DNA from: Oscillospiraceae bacterium
Lineage (GTDB): Bacteria > Bacillota > Clostridia > Oscillospirales > Ruminococcaceae
Direction of reading: 5' to 3'
Length of the DNA stretch: 36,257 nt
Assembly (NCBI GenBank): GCA_015067315.1
Contig: SVMR01000019.1
Span: 1-36,257 of the forward strand
Shown here: positions 7,649-15,639 of the stretch, piece after piece
Layout: the number at the start of each line of letters is the position of its first letter
How positions within the stretch are numbered: the stretch's first letter is position 1
Position numbers and translations under genes: made by a program
Notes under the pieces: generated by a model
What the model was told of the DNA's origin: nothing
Databases searched by the model: none
The model's input: only the letters and a program-made list of their open reading frames with translations

Positions 7649-10087
7649 ATGTTCGCAAAAACAGCAATAGATAAAGCCGCTTTCGGCTTTGACAAACTTT
7701 TTGATTATTCCGTTCCGGAAGAATTTTCCGGAAAAATAAAACCCGGATGCCGGGTTATGGTTCCCTTCGGCGCCGGCGGAAAAAAACGCCAGGGAATGGT
7801 TTTGTCCCTTTCGGAAAAAACCGAAGGCGACCCGAAAAAAGTTAAAGAAATCGCTTTTCTTCTTGATGAGGAACCGGTTATTTCCGAAGAACTTACCGAA
7901 CTTGCAAAATATCTTGCGGCAACAACCTTTTGTCCGCTTTTCGAAGCGGTTAAAGCAATGCTTCCGCCGGGGCTCAATTTCAAACCGGTTTATAAATATT
8001 TCGCGAAGGGCGAATCCGAAAACGAAGAGGAACAGCGGATAATTAACTGGCTCCGGAAAAAGAAAAACGGCGCCGAGGGAGAAAATATAAACAAGGCTTT
8101 CGGTTTTTCCGATTCCGCTTTTATCGATTCCATGGCGGAGCGGGGAATACTAAGAAGGGAAGAGGCGACCCGAAGAAAAATCGGCGACGAAACGGAAAAA
8201 ATGGTCCGGATTTCGGAGCGGGAAGCGGAACTCGGTTCCGAAGGAAAATCCCTTCTTAAAAAACCGACTCCGAAGCAAAAAGAAGTTCTCGAATTCCTTT
8301 CGGAAGCCGGATGCGCCTGCGTAAAGGAAATCGGATATTTCACTTCCGCCGGAAAAGCGGTTTTGGAAACGCTTGAGAAAAAAGGCGTGCTCGAATTTTT
8401 TGAGCAGGAAACTTTCCGAAGACCATATAAAGAAAATTTCCGCAAAATCGACCCGGAAAGCATAGTCCTTTCCGAAGAACAGAAAAACGCCTTCGACGGA
8501 ATCGCAAGGCTTTGCGACGAAGAAAAGGCTTCAACCTCGCTTCTTTTCGGAGTTACCGGAAGCGGAAAAACCCAGGTTTTCCTTAAACTTATCCAAAGGG
8601 AAATCGGAAAGGGAAAACAGGTAATTCTGATGGTTCCCGAAATTTCCCTTACCCCCCAGATGATGACAAAATTTTTCTCATATTTCGGAGATTCCGTTGC
8701 GGTCGTTCATTCCGCCCTTTCGGCCGGAGAACGAATCGACGAATGGAAACGTATTGCAAGCGGAAAAGCAAGAATAATCGTCGGAACCCGTTCCGCGGTT
8801 TTTGCTCCGGCAAAGGAACTCGGTTTGATTATTATGGACGAGGAACAGGAACAGAGCTATAAATCCGACCGCTCGCCCAGATTCCACGCAAGGGATGCGG
8901 CGGCTTTCCGCTGCAAAAAGCTTGGAATTCCGCTTCTTCTTGCTTCCGCAACCCCTTCGATAGAAACTTTTTACAAAGCGCAGAAAGGGAAGATAAACCT
9001 TTTTGAAATGACCGAAAGGTACGGCGGCGCAAAGCTTCCGGAATCGGTCATAGTTGATATGAAAGAAGAAATCCTTTCCGGAAGAACGGGAATTTTAAGC
9101 GAAGTTCTTGCGGAGGATATCCAATATAATCTTGACCACGGACAGCAGTCGATTCTTCTTATGAACCGCCGCGGCTATAACACAATCGCAAGATGCGCCG
9201 AATGCGGAACGGTTAAGGAATGTCCCCGCTGCAACATTCCGCTTATTTACCACAGAGCGAACGGAAGGCTTATGTGCCATTATTGCGGCCACAGCGAACC
9301 GATGGCGGTAAAATGCGATTCCTGCGGAAGCGAATACGTTATGTATTCCGGATGCGGAACACAGAAAGTCGAGGACGAAATCCGAGCGCAGTTCCCAAAA
9401 GCGAGAATACTTCGAATGGATCTGGATACCACAATGGCAAAATTCAGTCACGACAGACATTTTGCCGATTTTGCCGAAGGCAAATATGATATCATGGTCG
9501 GAACCCAGATGGTTGCAAAAGGACTTGATTTCCCGAACGTGACTCTTGTCGGAGTTCTTGCGGCGGATATGTCCCTTTACGGCGGAGATTACCGAAGCTA
9601 TGAAAGAACTTTCAGCCTGCTTACACAGGTTATCGGAAGATGCGGACGTTCAAAACTTTCCGGAAGGGCATATATCCAGACCCATTCCCCGGAGCACAGC
9701 GTAATTGAACGTTCCTGCGCCCAGGATTACAGAATGTTCTATGAGGATGAGATCATAAACCGGAAAGTCATGCTCTATCCGCCGTTCTGTTCAATGGGTT
9801 CGGTGCTTTTTTCCGGAACGAACGAAAAGCAGACGAGGGAGGCGGCAGCCGCTTTTTCAAAGCTTCTTGAAGAAAAGGTCGCAAAAACCGGAATCCCCAT
9901 AAGAATTCTCGGTCCGACCCCTTCCCACGTTGCAAAAATCGCCGATAAATGGCGCTGGAAGCTGATAGTTAAATACCGCCCGGATATGGCTTTTTTCGAA
10001 ACCATGGGCGAAACGTTGAAAGAATTTTCAAAAAATAAAGATTTTGTTAAAATTGAGGTCATGGCTGACCCCTATGATATAAATTAA
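7649..10087 (+). CDS. priA: Primosomal protein N' (replication restart helicase PriA)
   Basis: The 812-residue product has the PriA layout: an N-terminal 3'-DNA-binding domain (FDYSVPEE..KPGCRVMVPFG), a helicase core with Walker A GVTGSGKT (301-308), DEEQ at 397-400 and SATPS, then eight zinc-binding cysteines in four pairs (CAEC, CPRC, CHYC, CDSC), the GTQMVAKGLDFP motif and a C-terminal domain. PriA reloads the replisome at stalled forks. Motif II reads DEEQ, whereas DEEH is usual. AAAGGGG lies 7 nt before the ATG. It is the first gene of a tightly packed run priA-def-fmt, the common Firmicute order. Confidence 0.97.
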   Translation: MFAKTAIDKAAFGFDKLFDYSVPEEFSGKIKPGCRVMVPFGAGGKKRQGMVLSLSEKTEGDPKKVKEIAFLLDEEPVISEELTELAKYLAATTFCPLFEAVKAMLPPGLNFKPVYKYFAKGESENEEEQRIINWLRKKKNGAEGENINKAFGFSDSAFIDSMAERGILRREEATRRKIGDETEKMVRISEREAELGSEGKSLLKKPTPKQKEVLEFLSEAGCACVKEIGYFTSAGKAVLETLEKKGVLEFFEQETFRRPYKENFRKIDPESIVLSEEQKNAFDGIARLCDEEKASTSLLFGVTGSGKTQVFLKLIQREIGKGKQVILMVPEISLTPQMMTKFFSYFGDSVAVVHSALSAGERIDEWKRIASGKARIIVGTRSAVFAPAKELGLIIMDEEQEQSYKSDRSPRFHARDAAAFRCKKLGIPLLLASATPSIETFYKAQKGKINLFEMTERYGGAKLPESVIVDMKEEILSGRTGILSEVLAEDIQYNLDHGQQSILLMNRRGYNTIARCAECGTVKECPRCNIPLIYHRANGRLMCHYCGHSEPMAVKCDSCGSEYVMYSGCGTQKVEDEIRAQFPKARILRMDLDTTMAKFSHDRHFADFAEGKYDIMVGTQMVAKGLDFPNVTLVGVLAADMSLYGGDYRSYERTFSLLTQVIGRCGRSKLSGRAYIQTHSPEHSVIERSCAQDYRMFYEDEIINRKVMLYPPFCSMGSVLFSGTNEKQTREAAAAFSKLLEEKVAKTGIPIRILGPTPSHVAKIADKWRWKLIVKYRPDMAFFETMGETLKEFSKNKDFVKIEVMADPYDIN

Positions 10088-10108
10088 GAGGAAAGGTGAA
10101 AAAATAAA

Positions 10109-10579
10109 ATGGCACTCAGAAATATAGTTAAAGACGGCGACCCTATTCTTCGGAAAGTCTGCCGCCCGGTTGAAAAATTTGATGAAAAACTCTGGACTCT
10201 TCTTGACGATATGGCGGAAACCATGCATGAAGCGGACGGCGTCGGAATTGCCGGACCCCAGGTAGGAATCATGAGAAGGGTATGCCTTGTTGATTGCTAT
10301 GACGAAGACGGGGTAATCGAACTCATTAACCCGAAAATTGTTGCAACCGCAGGCGAACAGACCGGAAACGAAGGCTGCCTTTCCTTCCCGGGAAAATGGG
10401 GAACAGTAACAAGACCCCTTGCGGTAACAGTCCGCGCCCAGAACCGTTTCGGCGAGGAATTTGAAATTTCCGGAAGAGAGCTTAAAGCAAGAGCCTTCTG
10501 CCACGAAATCGACCACCTCAACGGAGTTTGCTTCGTTGACCTTGCAAAAGATATCCGAATCGAAAAAGGTGAAGAATAA
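10109..10579 (+). CDS. def: Peptide deformylase
   Basis: This 156-residue enzyme removes the formyl group from nascent N-formylmethionine at the ribosome. All three family motifs are visible: GVGIAGPQ (44-51; glycine replaces the usual alanine before PQ), EGCLS (88-92, with the metal-binding Cys90) and HEIDH (132-136, two metal histidines and the catalytic Glu133). Length and spacing are normal for bacterial type 1 enzymes. AGGAAAGGTG precedes the ATG. The stop overlaps the fmt start in TAATG, so the two are probably translationally coupled; they act at opposite ends of the same formylation cycle. Confidence 0.97.
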   Translation: MALRNIVKDGDPILRKVCRPVEKFDEKLWTLLDDMAETMHEADGVGIAGPQVGIMRRVCLVDCYDEDGVIELINPKIVATAGEQTGNEGCLSFPGKWGTVTRPLAVTVRAQNRFGEEFEISGRELKARAFCHEIDHLNGVCFVDLAKDIRIEKGEE

Positions 10580-11511
10580 TGAAAGATATGCGAATCGTCT
10601 TTATGGGAACCCCGGATTTTGCCGCGGCGATCCTTAAAAGACTTATTGATACCGGAAGAAACGTGGTGGGCGTTTTTTCCCAGCCGGATAAACCTGTCGG
10701 CAGAAAACAGATTATCACCCCCACCGCAACAAAGGCCGTTGCGATGGAGCATGATATCCCGGTTTTCCAGCCCGCAAAACTCCGGGACGGCGAAGCTCTC
10801 AAAATCATGCAGGAACTCAAACCCGACCTCACCGTCGTTGCCGCTTACGGAAAAATCCTTCCGAAGGATATTCTTGACGTTGCGCCTCTCGGAAACGTGA
10901 ACGTTCACGGAAGCCTTCTTCCGAAATACCGCGGTTCCGCGCCGATTCAATGGTCGGTAATAAACGGCGATAAAGTCACCGGAATCACCACCATGTATAT
11001 GGCGGAAGGAATGGATACCGGCGATATGATAATGAAATTTGAACTTCCAATCGGCGAGGACGAAACCGCCGGCGAACTTTTCGACAGAATGGCGGATCTC
11101 GGCGCGGAATCCATCGAAAAAACCCTTGAACTTTTCGATAAAGGCGAAGTGACCGCCGAACCTCAGAAAGAGGAAGAAGCAACCTATGCCCCGATGCTCA
11201 AAAAAGAAATGGGCGAAATAGATTTCGGAAAAACCGCCGAAGAAATCCATAATCTCGTCCGGGGACTCAACCCCTGGCCCATGGCATATACCTTTCTTGA
11301 CGGAAAATCAATCAAAATCCACGAAGCAAAAGCAGCGGAAGGTTTTTCCGGCGAAGAGGGAACCCTTCTTGATGAAAAACGGTTCATCGTCGGAACAAAA
11401 AACGGCGCAATCGAACTCATAACAGTCCAGCCGGAGGGAAAAAATAAAATGTCCGGCGCGGATTTCATCCGCGGAAGACGCCTTGAAAAAGGAGTTAAAT
11501 TCGGAAAATAA
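10579..11511 (+). CDS. fmt: Methionyl-tRNA formyltransferase
   Basis: This 310-residue protein transfers a formyl group from 10-formyl-tetrahydrofolate to initiator Met-tRNA. The catalytic triad aligns as N108, H110 and D146 in NVNVHGSLLPKYRG and EGMDTGD. The N-terminal FMGTPDFAA segment is characteristic, and a C-terminal tRNA-binding domain follows (GAIELITVQPEGKNKM, FIRGRRL). The start overlaps the def stop by one base, with AAAAAGGTGAAG as ribosome site. Length is standard. Confidence 0.97.
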   Translation: MKDMRIVFMGTPDFAAAILKRLIDTGRNVVGVFSQPDKPVGRKQIITPTATKAVAMEHDIPVFQPAKLRDGEALKIMQELKPDLTVVAAYGKILPKDILDVAPLGNVNVHGSLLPKYRGSAPIQWSVINGDKVTGITTMYMAEGMDTGDMIMKFELPIGEDETAGELFDRMADLGAESIEKTLELFDKGEVTAEPQKEEEATYAPMLKKEMGEIDFGKTAEEIHNLVRGLNPWPMAYTFLDGKSIKIHEAKAAEGFSGEEGTLLDEKRFIVGTKNGAIELITVQPEGKNKMSGADFIRGRRLEKGVKFGK

Positions 11512-11527
11512 TGAGAGGTGAAAGGTA

Positions 11528-12220
11528 ATGTTTTACGGGTTTGATATTTATTATTTCATTCTTATAATTCCCGCCCTTCTGTTCGGTCTTTGGGCGCAAA
11601 GCCAGGTCAACAGCAATTTCAGCAGATACAGCCGGATTGAAACAATGCGCGGAATGACCGGCGCCCAGGCGGCGGAATATATTCTCCGCCAGAACGGAAT
11701 TTATGACGTCCAGGTAAAACATATTTCCGGGCATCTTTCCGACAACTTCAACCCGAAGAACAAAACGGTCAATCTTTCCGACAGCGTTTATAACAGCACG
11801 TCCATTGCGGCGGTGGGGGTTGCCGCCCATGAAGCGGGACACGCAGTTCAGCATGCGGTTAACTATAAACCGATCAGAATCCGCGAAATGATAATCCCGG
11901 TGACCCAGATAGGTTCCTGGCTCTATCTTCCGATTCTTTTAATCGGTGTGATTTTTTCTTCCCAGGGACTTGTTAACGCCGGAATATTGCTTTTTTCAAC
12001 CCTTGCGATTTTCCAGCTTGTTACTCTTCCGGTTGAATTCGATGCTTCGGACAGAGCAATAAAAACCCTTTCCGGAAGCGGAATTCTTTACGGCGAAGAA
12101 ATCGACGGAGCAAAAAAGGTGCTTCGCGCGGCGGCTCTTACCTATGTTGCCGCCCTTGTTTCCTCCCTTGCCCAGCTTCTGCGCCTTATCCTTATTTTCG
12201 GCGGCAGAAGAAGAGATTGA
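11528..12220 (+). CDS. Membrane zinc metallopeptidase (YugP-like, Zn_peptidase_2)
   Basis: The 230-residue protein has an N-terminal membrane helix (YYFILIIPALLFGLWA), a motif HEAGH (H101, E102, H105) followed by AVQHA, and further hydrophobic segments near 120-170 and 200-225. This matches the YugP family of membrane-embedded neutral zinc peptidases, whose substrate is unknown. It sits 16 bp after fmt and 25 bp before rsmB, both in the same direction, so it is probably in the operon. AGAGGTGAAAGG precedes the ATG. Family call secure; biological role not inferable here. Confidence 0.93.
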   Translation: MFYGFDIYYFILIIPALLFGLWAQSQVNSNFSRYSRIETMRGMTGAQAAEYILRQNGIYDVQVKHISGHLSDNFNPKNKTVNLSDSVYNSTSIAAVGVAAHEAGHAVQHAVNYKPIRIREMIIPVTQIGSWLYLPILLIGVIFSSQGLVNAGILLFSTLAIFQLVTLPVEFDASDRAIKTLSGSGILYGEEIDGAKKVLRAAALTYVAALVSSLAQLLRLILIFGGRRRD

Positions 12221-12245
12221 TTTTTGACAAAAGGAGTTTTTAAAA

Positions 12246-13562
12246 ATGGCAAACACAAGAACACTCGCCGTAAAGGCTCTTTTAAGAGTTAACGAAGGCG
12301 GTTTTTCAAATATCGTGCTCGATGCGCTTCTTTCCGGTGCTCAGCTTGAGCACCGCGACAAAGCGTTTGTTTCGGCGCTTTTTTACGGTGTTCTTGAACG
12401 CAGGATAACCCTTGATAAAATCCTTAAAAAATATTCAAAAACTCCCCTTGAGGAACTTGAACCCGCGGTTCTTGAATGTTTAAGAATCGGCTTTTATCAG
12501 CTTATCTATATGAATTCCGTTCCGGATATGGCCGCCGCAAACGAAACCGTTGAAGCGGTAAAACAGCTCGGCTGCGGAAAAGCTTCCGGATTTGTTAACG
12601 GAATCCTCCGTTCCTTTATCCGCGACGGCAAAAAATTCGATTTTTCAAGAATGGATAAAATCGGACGCCTTTCCGCCGAATATTCCGCGCCTGTTTGGCT
12701 CTGCAAAAAATGGTGCAATGAATACGGCGACGAAAAAACCGAAACCGCCCTTCGGGAATCTCTCGGTTCCGTTCCGATTTTCGCAAGGGTCAACACAACA
12801 AAAACAACCCCGGGGAAACTTTTGAGCATCCTTGAGGAAGAAAACATAAAAGCGGTGCTCGTCGAAGAAATTCCCGATGCGATAAGAATCTATTCCGCCG
12901 CTCCCCAGGCAGCCAAAGCATACAAAAACGGCCTTTTCCATGTCCAGGATATTTCAAGCCAGCTTTGTGCAAAAGCAGTCGGTGCTCAAAAAGGGGAACG
13001 CGTGCTCGACGTTTGTTCCGCTCCCGGCGGAAAAACTTTCACCGTTGCCCAGCTTATGGAAAACGCAGGCGAAATCGTCGCCTGCGATCTTCATCCGAAA
13101 AGAGCGGGACTTGTTAAAAACGGCGCCGAACGCCTTGGACTTAAAATTGTTTCTGCAAAGGCAAATGACGCGACGGTTTTTGACGAAAAACTCGGAACTT
13201 TCGACAGGGTTCTCTGCGATGTACCCTGTTCCGGTCTTGGTGTAATCCGCCGCAAACCGGAAATCCGCTTCAAAGACCCCGCAGAAATTGCAACTCTCCC
13301 AAAAATCCAGTACAAAATCGCTTCCACCACAGCAAAATATCTTAAAGAAGGCGGAACGATGATTTATTCCACCTGTACCCTTTCAAAAGAAGAAAACGAG
13401 CAGGTCGTAAAACGCCTTATGGAAGAGGAAGGACTTGTTCCCGCGGAACTTCCGGAGGAACTTAAAAAATATTCAAAAGACGGTTTTTCCGTAACCCTTA
13501 TGCCGGGAGAAATCAATTCCGACGGCTTCTATTTTGCAAAACTCAGAAAGGAAGTTAAATAA
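12246..13562 (+). CDS. rsmB: 16S rRNA (cytosine967-C5)-methyltransferase
   Basis: The 438-residue protein has an N-terminal NusB-like RNA-binding helical domain (about 1-130: RTLAVKALLRVNEGG, RDKAFVSALFYGVLERR) and a C-terminal Rossmann methyltransferase. The SAM motif DVCSAPGGKT and the two RNA m5C cysteines are present: C328 in DVPCSG and C377 in YSTCTLS, the latter being the catalytic type in RsmB. AAAGGAG lies before the ATG. Its stop overlaps the rlmN start (TAATG), so two rRNA methyltransferases are coupled. Confidence 0.96.
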   Translation: MANTRTLAVKALLRVNEGGFSNIVLDALLSGAQLEHRDKAFVSALFYGVLERRITLDKILKKYSKTPLEELEPAVLECLRIGFYQLIYMNSVPDMAAANETVEAVKQLGCGKASGFVNGILRSFIRDGKKFDFSRMDKIGRLSAEYSAPVWLCKKWCNEYGDEKTETALRESLGSVPIFARVNTTKTTPGKLLSILEEENIKAVLVEEIPDAIRIYSAAPQAAKAYKNGLFHVQDISSQLCAKAVGAQKGERVLDVCSAPGGKTFTVAQLMENAGEIVACDLHPKRAGLVKNGAERLGLKIVSAKANDATVFDEKLGTFDRVLCDVPCSGLGVIRRKPEIRFKDPAEIATLPKIQYKIASTTAKYLKEGGTMIYSTCTLSKEENEQVVKRLMEEEGLVPAELPEELKKYSKDGFSVTLMPGEINSDGFYFAKLRKEVK

Positions 13563-14623
13563 TGAAGGATCTGCGTTCCCTTACATACGAACAGCTTTGC
13601 GAAGAAGTCAAAACAATGGGACAGCCCGCTTTCCGCGCAAAACAGATCTATTCCTGGCTCCATGAAAAAAGGGTCACCGATTATTCGGAAATGACGAATC
13701 TTTCCGCGGCTCTCCGGGAAAAACTTGCTTCCGAATATGCCCTTGCAAAAGTAACCATCGAACGCCGCCTTGTTTCAAAACTTGACGGAACGGTAAAATA
13801 TCTTTTCCGCCTTGAAGACGGGGAACACGTTGAAGGCGTAAGAATGTCTTATAAACGCGGCGGAAGCCTTTGCATTTCCACCCAGTGCGGATGCAGAATG
13901 GGCTGCACCTTCTGCGCTTCGACCCTTACCGGACTTTGTCGCAACCTTACTCCTTCCGAAATGCTTTCCGAAGTTTATCTTGCGGCGAAAGATGCGGAGG
14001 AACACGGCGAAAAAATCGCTTCCCTTGTCCTTATGGGAATCGGCGAACCCCTCGATAACTTCGACAACGTAATGGATTTCCTTACGATTCTTTCCTCCGA
14101 AGGCGGTTTCAACCTCGGAATGCGTCATATATCCCTTTCAACCTGCGGACTGGTAGATAAAATATATAAACTTGCGGAAAGAAAGCTTCAGCTTACCCTT
14201 TCCGTTTCGCTCCATGCACCAAACGACGAAATCCGAAGAAGAACAATGCCCGTTGCAAAACGCTGGCCAATCGAAGAACTCATCAAAGCCTGCAGGGATT
14301 ATTTCGATATCACCGGACGCAGAATTTCCTTCGAATATGCGCTTATTGACGGAGTTAACGACCAGCCGGAACACGCCATGGAACTCATAAAACTCCTTAA
14401 AGGAATGGGCGCCCACGTTAACCTCATTCCGGTCAACAAAGTCAACGAAACCGGATATAAGCGCGGCAAGCGCGAATCTGTCGAAGCTTTTGCAAAGCTC
14501 CTGAACGACAACGGACAGAACGCGACTGTCCGCCGTGAACTGGGAAGCGATATAAACGCCGCCTGCGGCCAGCTTCGGAGAACGACCATCAAAACCGAAG
14601 CGGGCGGAACCCTTTCCGAATAA
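13562..14623 (+). CDS. rlmN: Dual-specificity 23S rRNA A2503 / tRNA A37 C2-methyltransferase
   Basis: This 353-residue radical-SAM enzyme has the cluster motif C111-x3-C115-x2-C118 in CRMGCTFCA. A C-terminal catalytic cysteine (C335, in INAACGQLR) becomes methylated during turnover, and GIGEPLDN is typical. RlmN methylates adenosine 2503 in the peptidyl-transferase region and adenosine 37 of some tRNAs. It contains cysteine C118 in the RlmN/Cfr pattern; the chromosomal context next to rsmB and the prpC-prkC genes supports RlmN rather than Cfr. The start overlaps the rsmB stop by one base. Confidence 0.96.
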   Translation: MKDLRSLTYEQLCEEVKTMGQPAFRAKQIYSWLHEKRVTDYSEMTNLSAALREKLASEYALAKVTIERRLVSKLDGTVKYLFRLEDGEHVEGVRMSYKRGGSLCISTQCGCRMGCTFCASTLTGLCRNLTPSEMLSEVYLAAKDAEEHGEKIASLVLMGIGEPLDNFDNVMDFLTILSSEGGFNLGMRHISLSTCGLVDKIYKLAERKLQLTLSVSLHAPNDEIRRRTMPVAKRWPIEELIKACRDYFDITGRRISFEYALIDGVNDQPEHAMELIKLLKGMGAHVNLIPVNKVNETGYKRGKRESVEAFAKLLNDNGQNATVRRELGSDINAACGQLRRTTIKTEAGGTLSE

Positions 14624-14627
14624 AAAT

Positions 14628-14656
14628 TTGACATATAAGTCAATAAGATATACAAT
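14628..14656 (+). promoter_or_regulatory. Strong sigma-A promoter for the small gene-prpC-prkC-rsgA unit
   Basis: A perfect TTGACA (14628-14633) and TACAAT (14651-14656) are separated by 17 nt and begin 5 bp after the rlmN stop. It gives the kinase/phosphatase genes their own transcription independent of the upstream run. Confidence 0.85.
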
Positions 14657-14701
14657 AATCTAAATAGGCAGCTTTTTTATTGAAAAGGAGGCGGAAAAGT
14701 T

Positions 14702-14887
14702 TTGTATCACGTAGTCGAATATATAAAAACGGCCGGAAGCATCCGGAAAGAAAAATACAAAACCCCCGAACCGCCCAACGAAGTTGCCCGGCTTGTTGTA
14801 AAAGGCTTTGATAACTGGCGAATCGGAAGAGCCTGGAACTATTGGTTCCGGAATTTTAAAGGAATCGGAAAAAGAGGTGAGAAGTGA
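14702..14887 (+). CDS. Small basic protein of unknown function, coupled to prpC
   Basis: This encodes 61 residues from a TTG start with AGGAGG 10 nt upstream. The protein is basic, with many aromatic residues in its second half (FDNWRIGRAWNYWFRNFKG) and no signal peptide, membrane helix or cysteine. Codon use matches the neighbouring genes, and it is the first cistron after a strong promoter. Its TGA overlaps the GTG of prpC in GTGA, which points to translational coupling with the phosphatase. I do not recognise the family. It might bind nucleic acid or the inner membrane surface, or modulate the PrpC/PrkC pair; these are guesses from charge and position. Confidence 0.75.
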   Translation: MYHVVEYIKTAGSIRKEKYKTPEPPNEVARLVVKGFDNWRIGRAWNYWFRNFKGIGKRGEK

Positions 14888-15624
14888 TTATGCTGAAAGC
14901 ATTCGGAAAAACCGATGCGGGCAATGTCCGCGAAATGAACCAGGACGATTTCAACTGCGGCGTTCTTGGTGAAAAAGAAGCTGTTTTTGCCGTTGTATGC
15001 GACGGAATGGGCGGCGAAAAAGGCGGAAATATCGCAAGCCGCACCGCCTGCGATATTGTAACGGACAGCATAACCGCTGCTTACGGAAGCGGTTTCGGCG
15101 ACAATTCAATAAAAAGAATTCTCCAGACAGCGGTAACCGCCGCAAACGTTTCGGTTTTCGACCGTTCCCAAAGAGATCCTTCTCTTCGGGGAATGGGAAC
15201 AACAATCGTCGCTTCGATTGTCTGCGACGATATGGTTCATATAGTACATGCCGGCGACAGCAGAGCATATCACGTTACCGAAAGCGGAATCGAACAGGTT
15301 ACGAAGGACCATTCCGTTGTCCAGCTTCTTGTTGACCGGGGCGAAATAACCGCCGACGAAGCAAGATTCCATCCGAAAAAGCATTTTATTACAAGAGCTC
15401 TCGGAGTTATGTCCATAATCGACCTTGATTACTGCGAATTCCCGATAAAGGAAGGGGAAGCGATAATCTTCTGTACGGACGGACTTTCAAATTATTTTTC
15501 AAATGACGAACTTTTCGAAATGATAAAATCCGCCGGATATTCAAAATGTGTGGATAAACTTATTTCTGCCGCGAAAAAAGAAGGCGGCGCGGACAACATA
15601 ACCGTTGTCTGCATCACAAGATAA
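14884..15624 (+). CDS. prpC: PP2C-type serine/threonine phosphatase
   Basis: The 246-residue protein has the PPM family metal-site motifs in order: NQDDF near the N-terminus, DGMGG (from residue 40), GDSRAY, a GEIT..EA flap region, CTDGLSNYF and GGADNITVV. Such phosphatases reverse phosphorylation by the adjacent PASTA kinase. The start is GTG 14884, overlapping the upstream stop and 4 nt after AGAGGTG; an ATG at 14890 is the alternative and would remove two residues. It lies 15 bp before prkC. Confidence 0.95.
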   Translation: MIMLKAFGKTDAGNVREMNQDDFNCGVLGEKEAVFAVVCDGMGGEKGGNIASRTACDIVTDSITAAYGSGFGDNSIKRILQTAVTAANVSVFDRSQRDPSLRGMGTTIVASIVCDDMVHIVHAGDSRAYHVTESGIEQVTKDHSVVQLLVDRGEITADEARFHPKKHFITRALGVMSIIDLDYCEFPIKEGEAIIFCTDGLSNYFSNDELFEMIKSAGYSKCVDKLISAAKKEGGADNITVVCITR

Positions 15625-15639
15625 ACCGGGAGGTTTCCG

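Noticed and set aside
13562-14623. Cfr-type antibiotic resistance methyltransferase
   Set aside because: The gene is coupled to rsmB in a conserved housekeeping cluster and has the ordinary RlmN motifs, so RlmN is far more likely.
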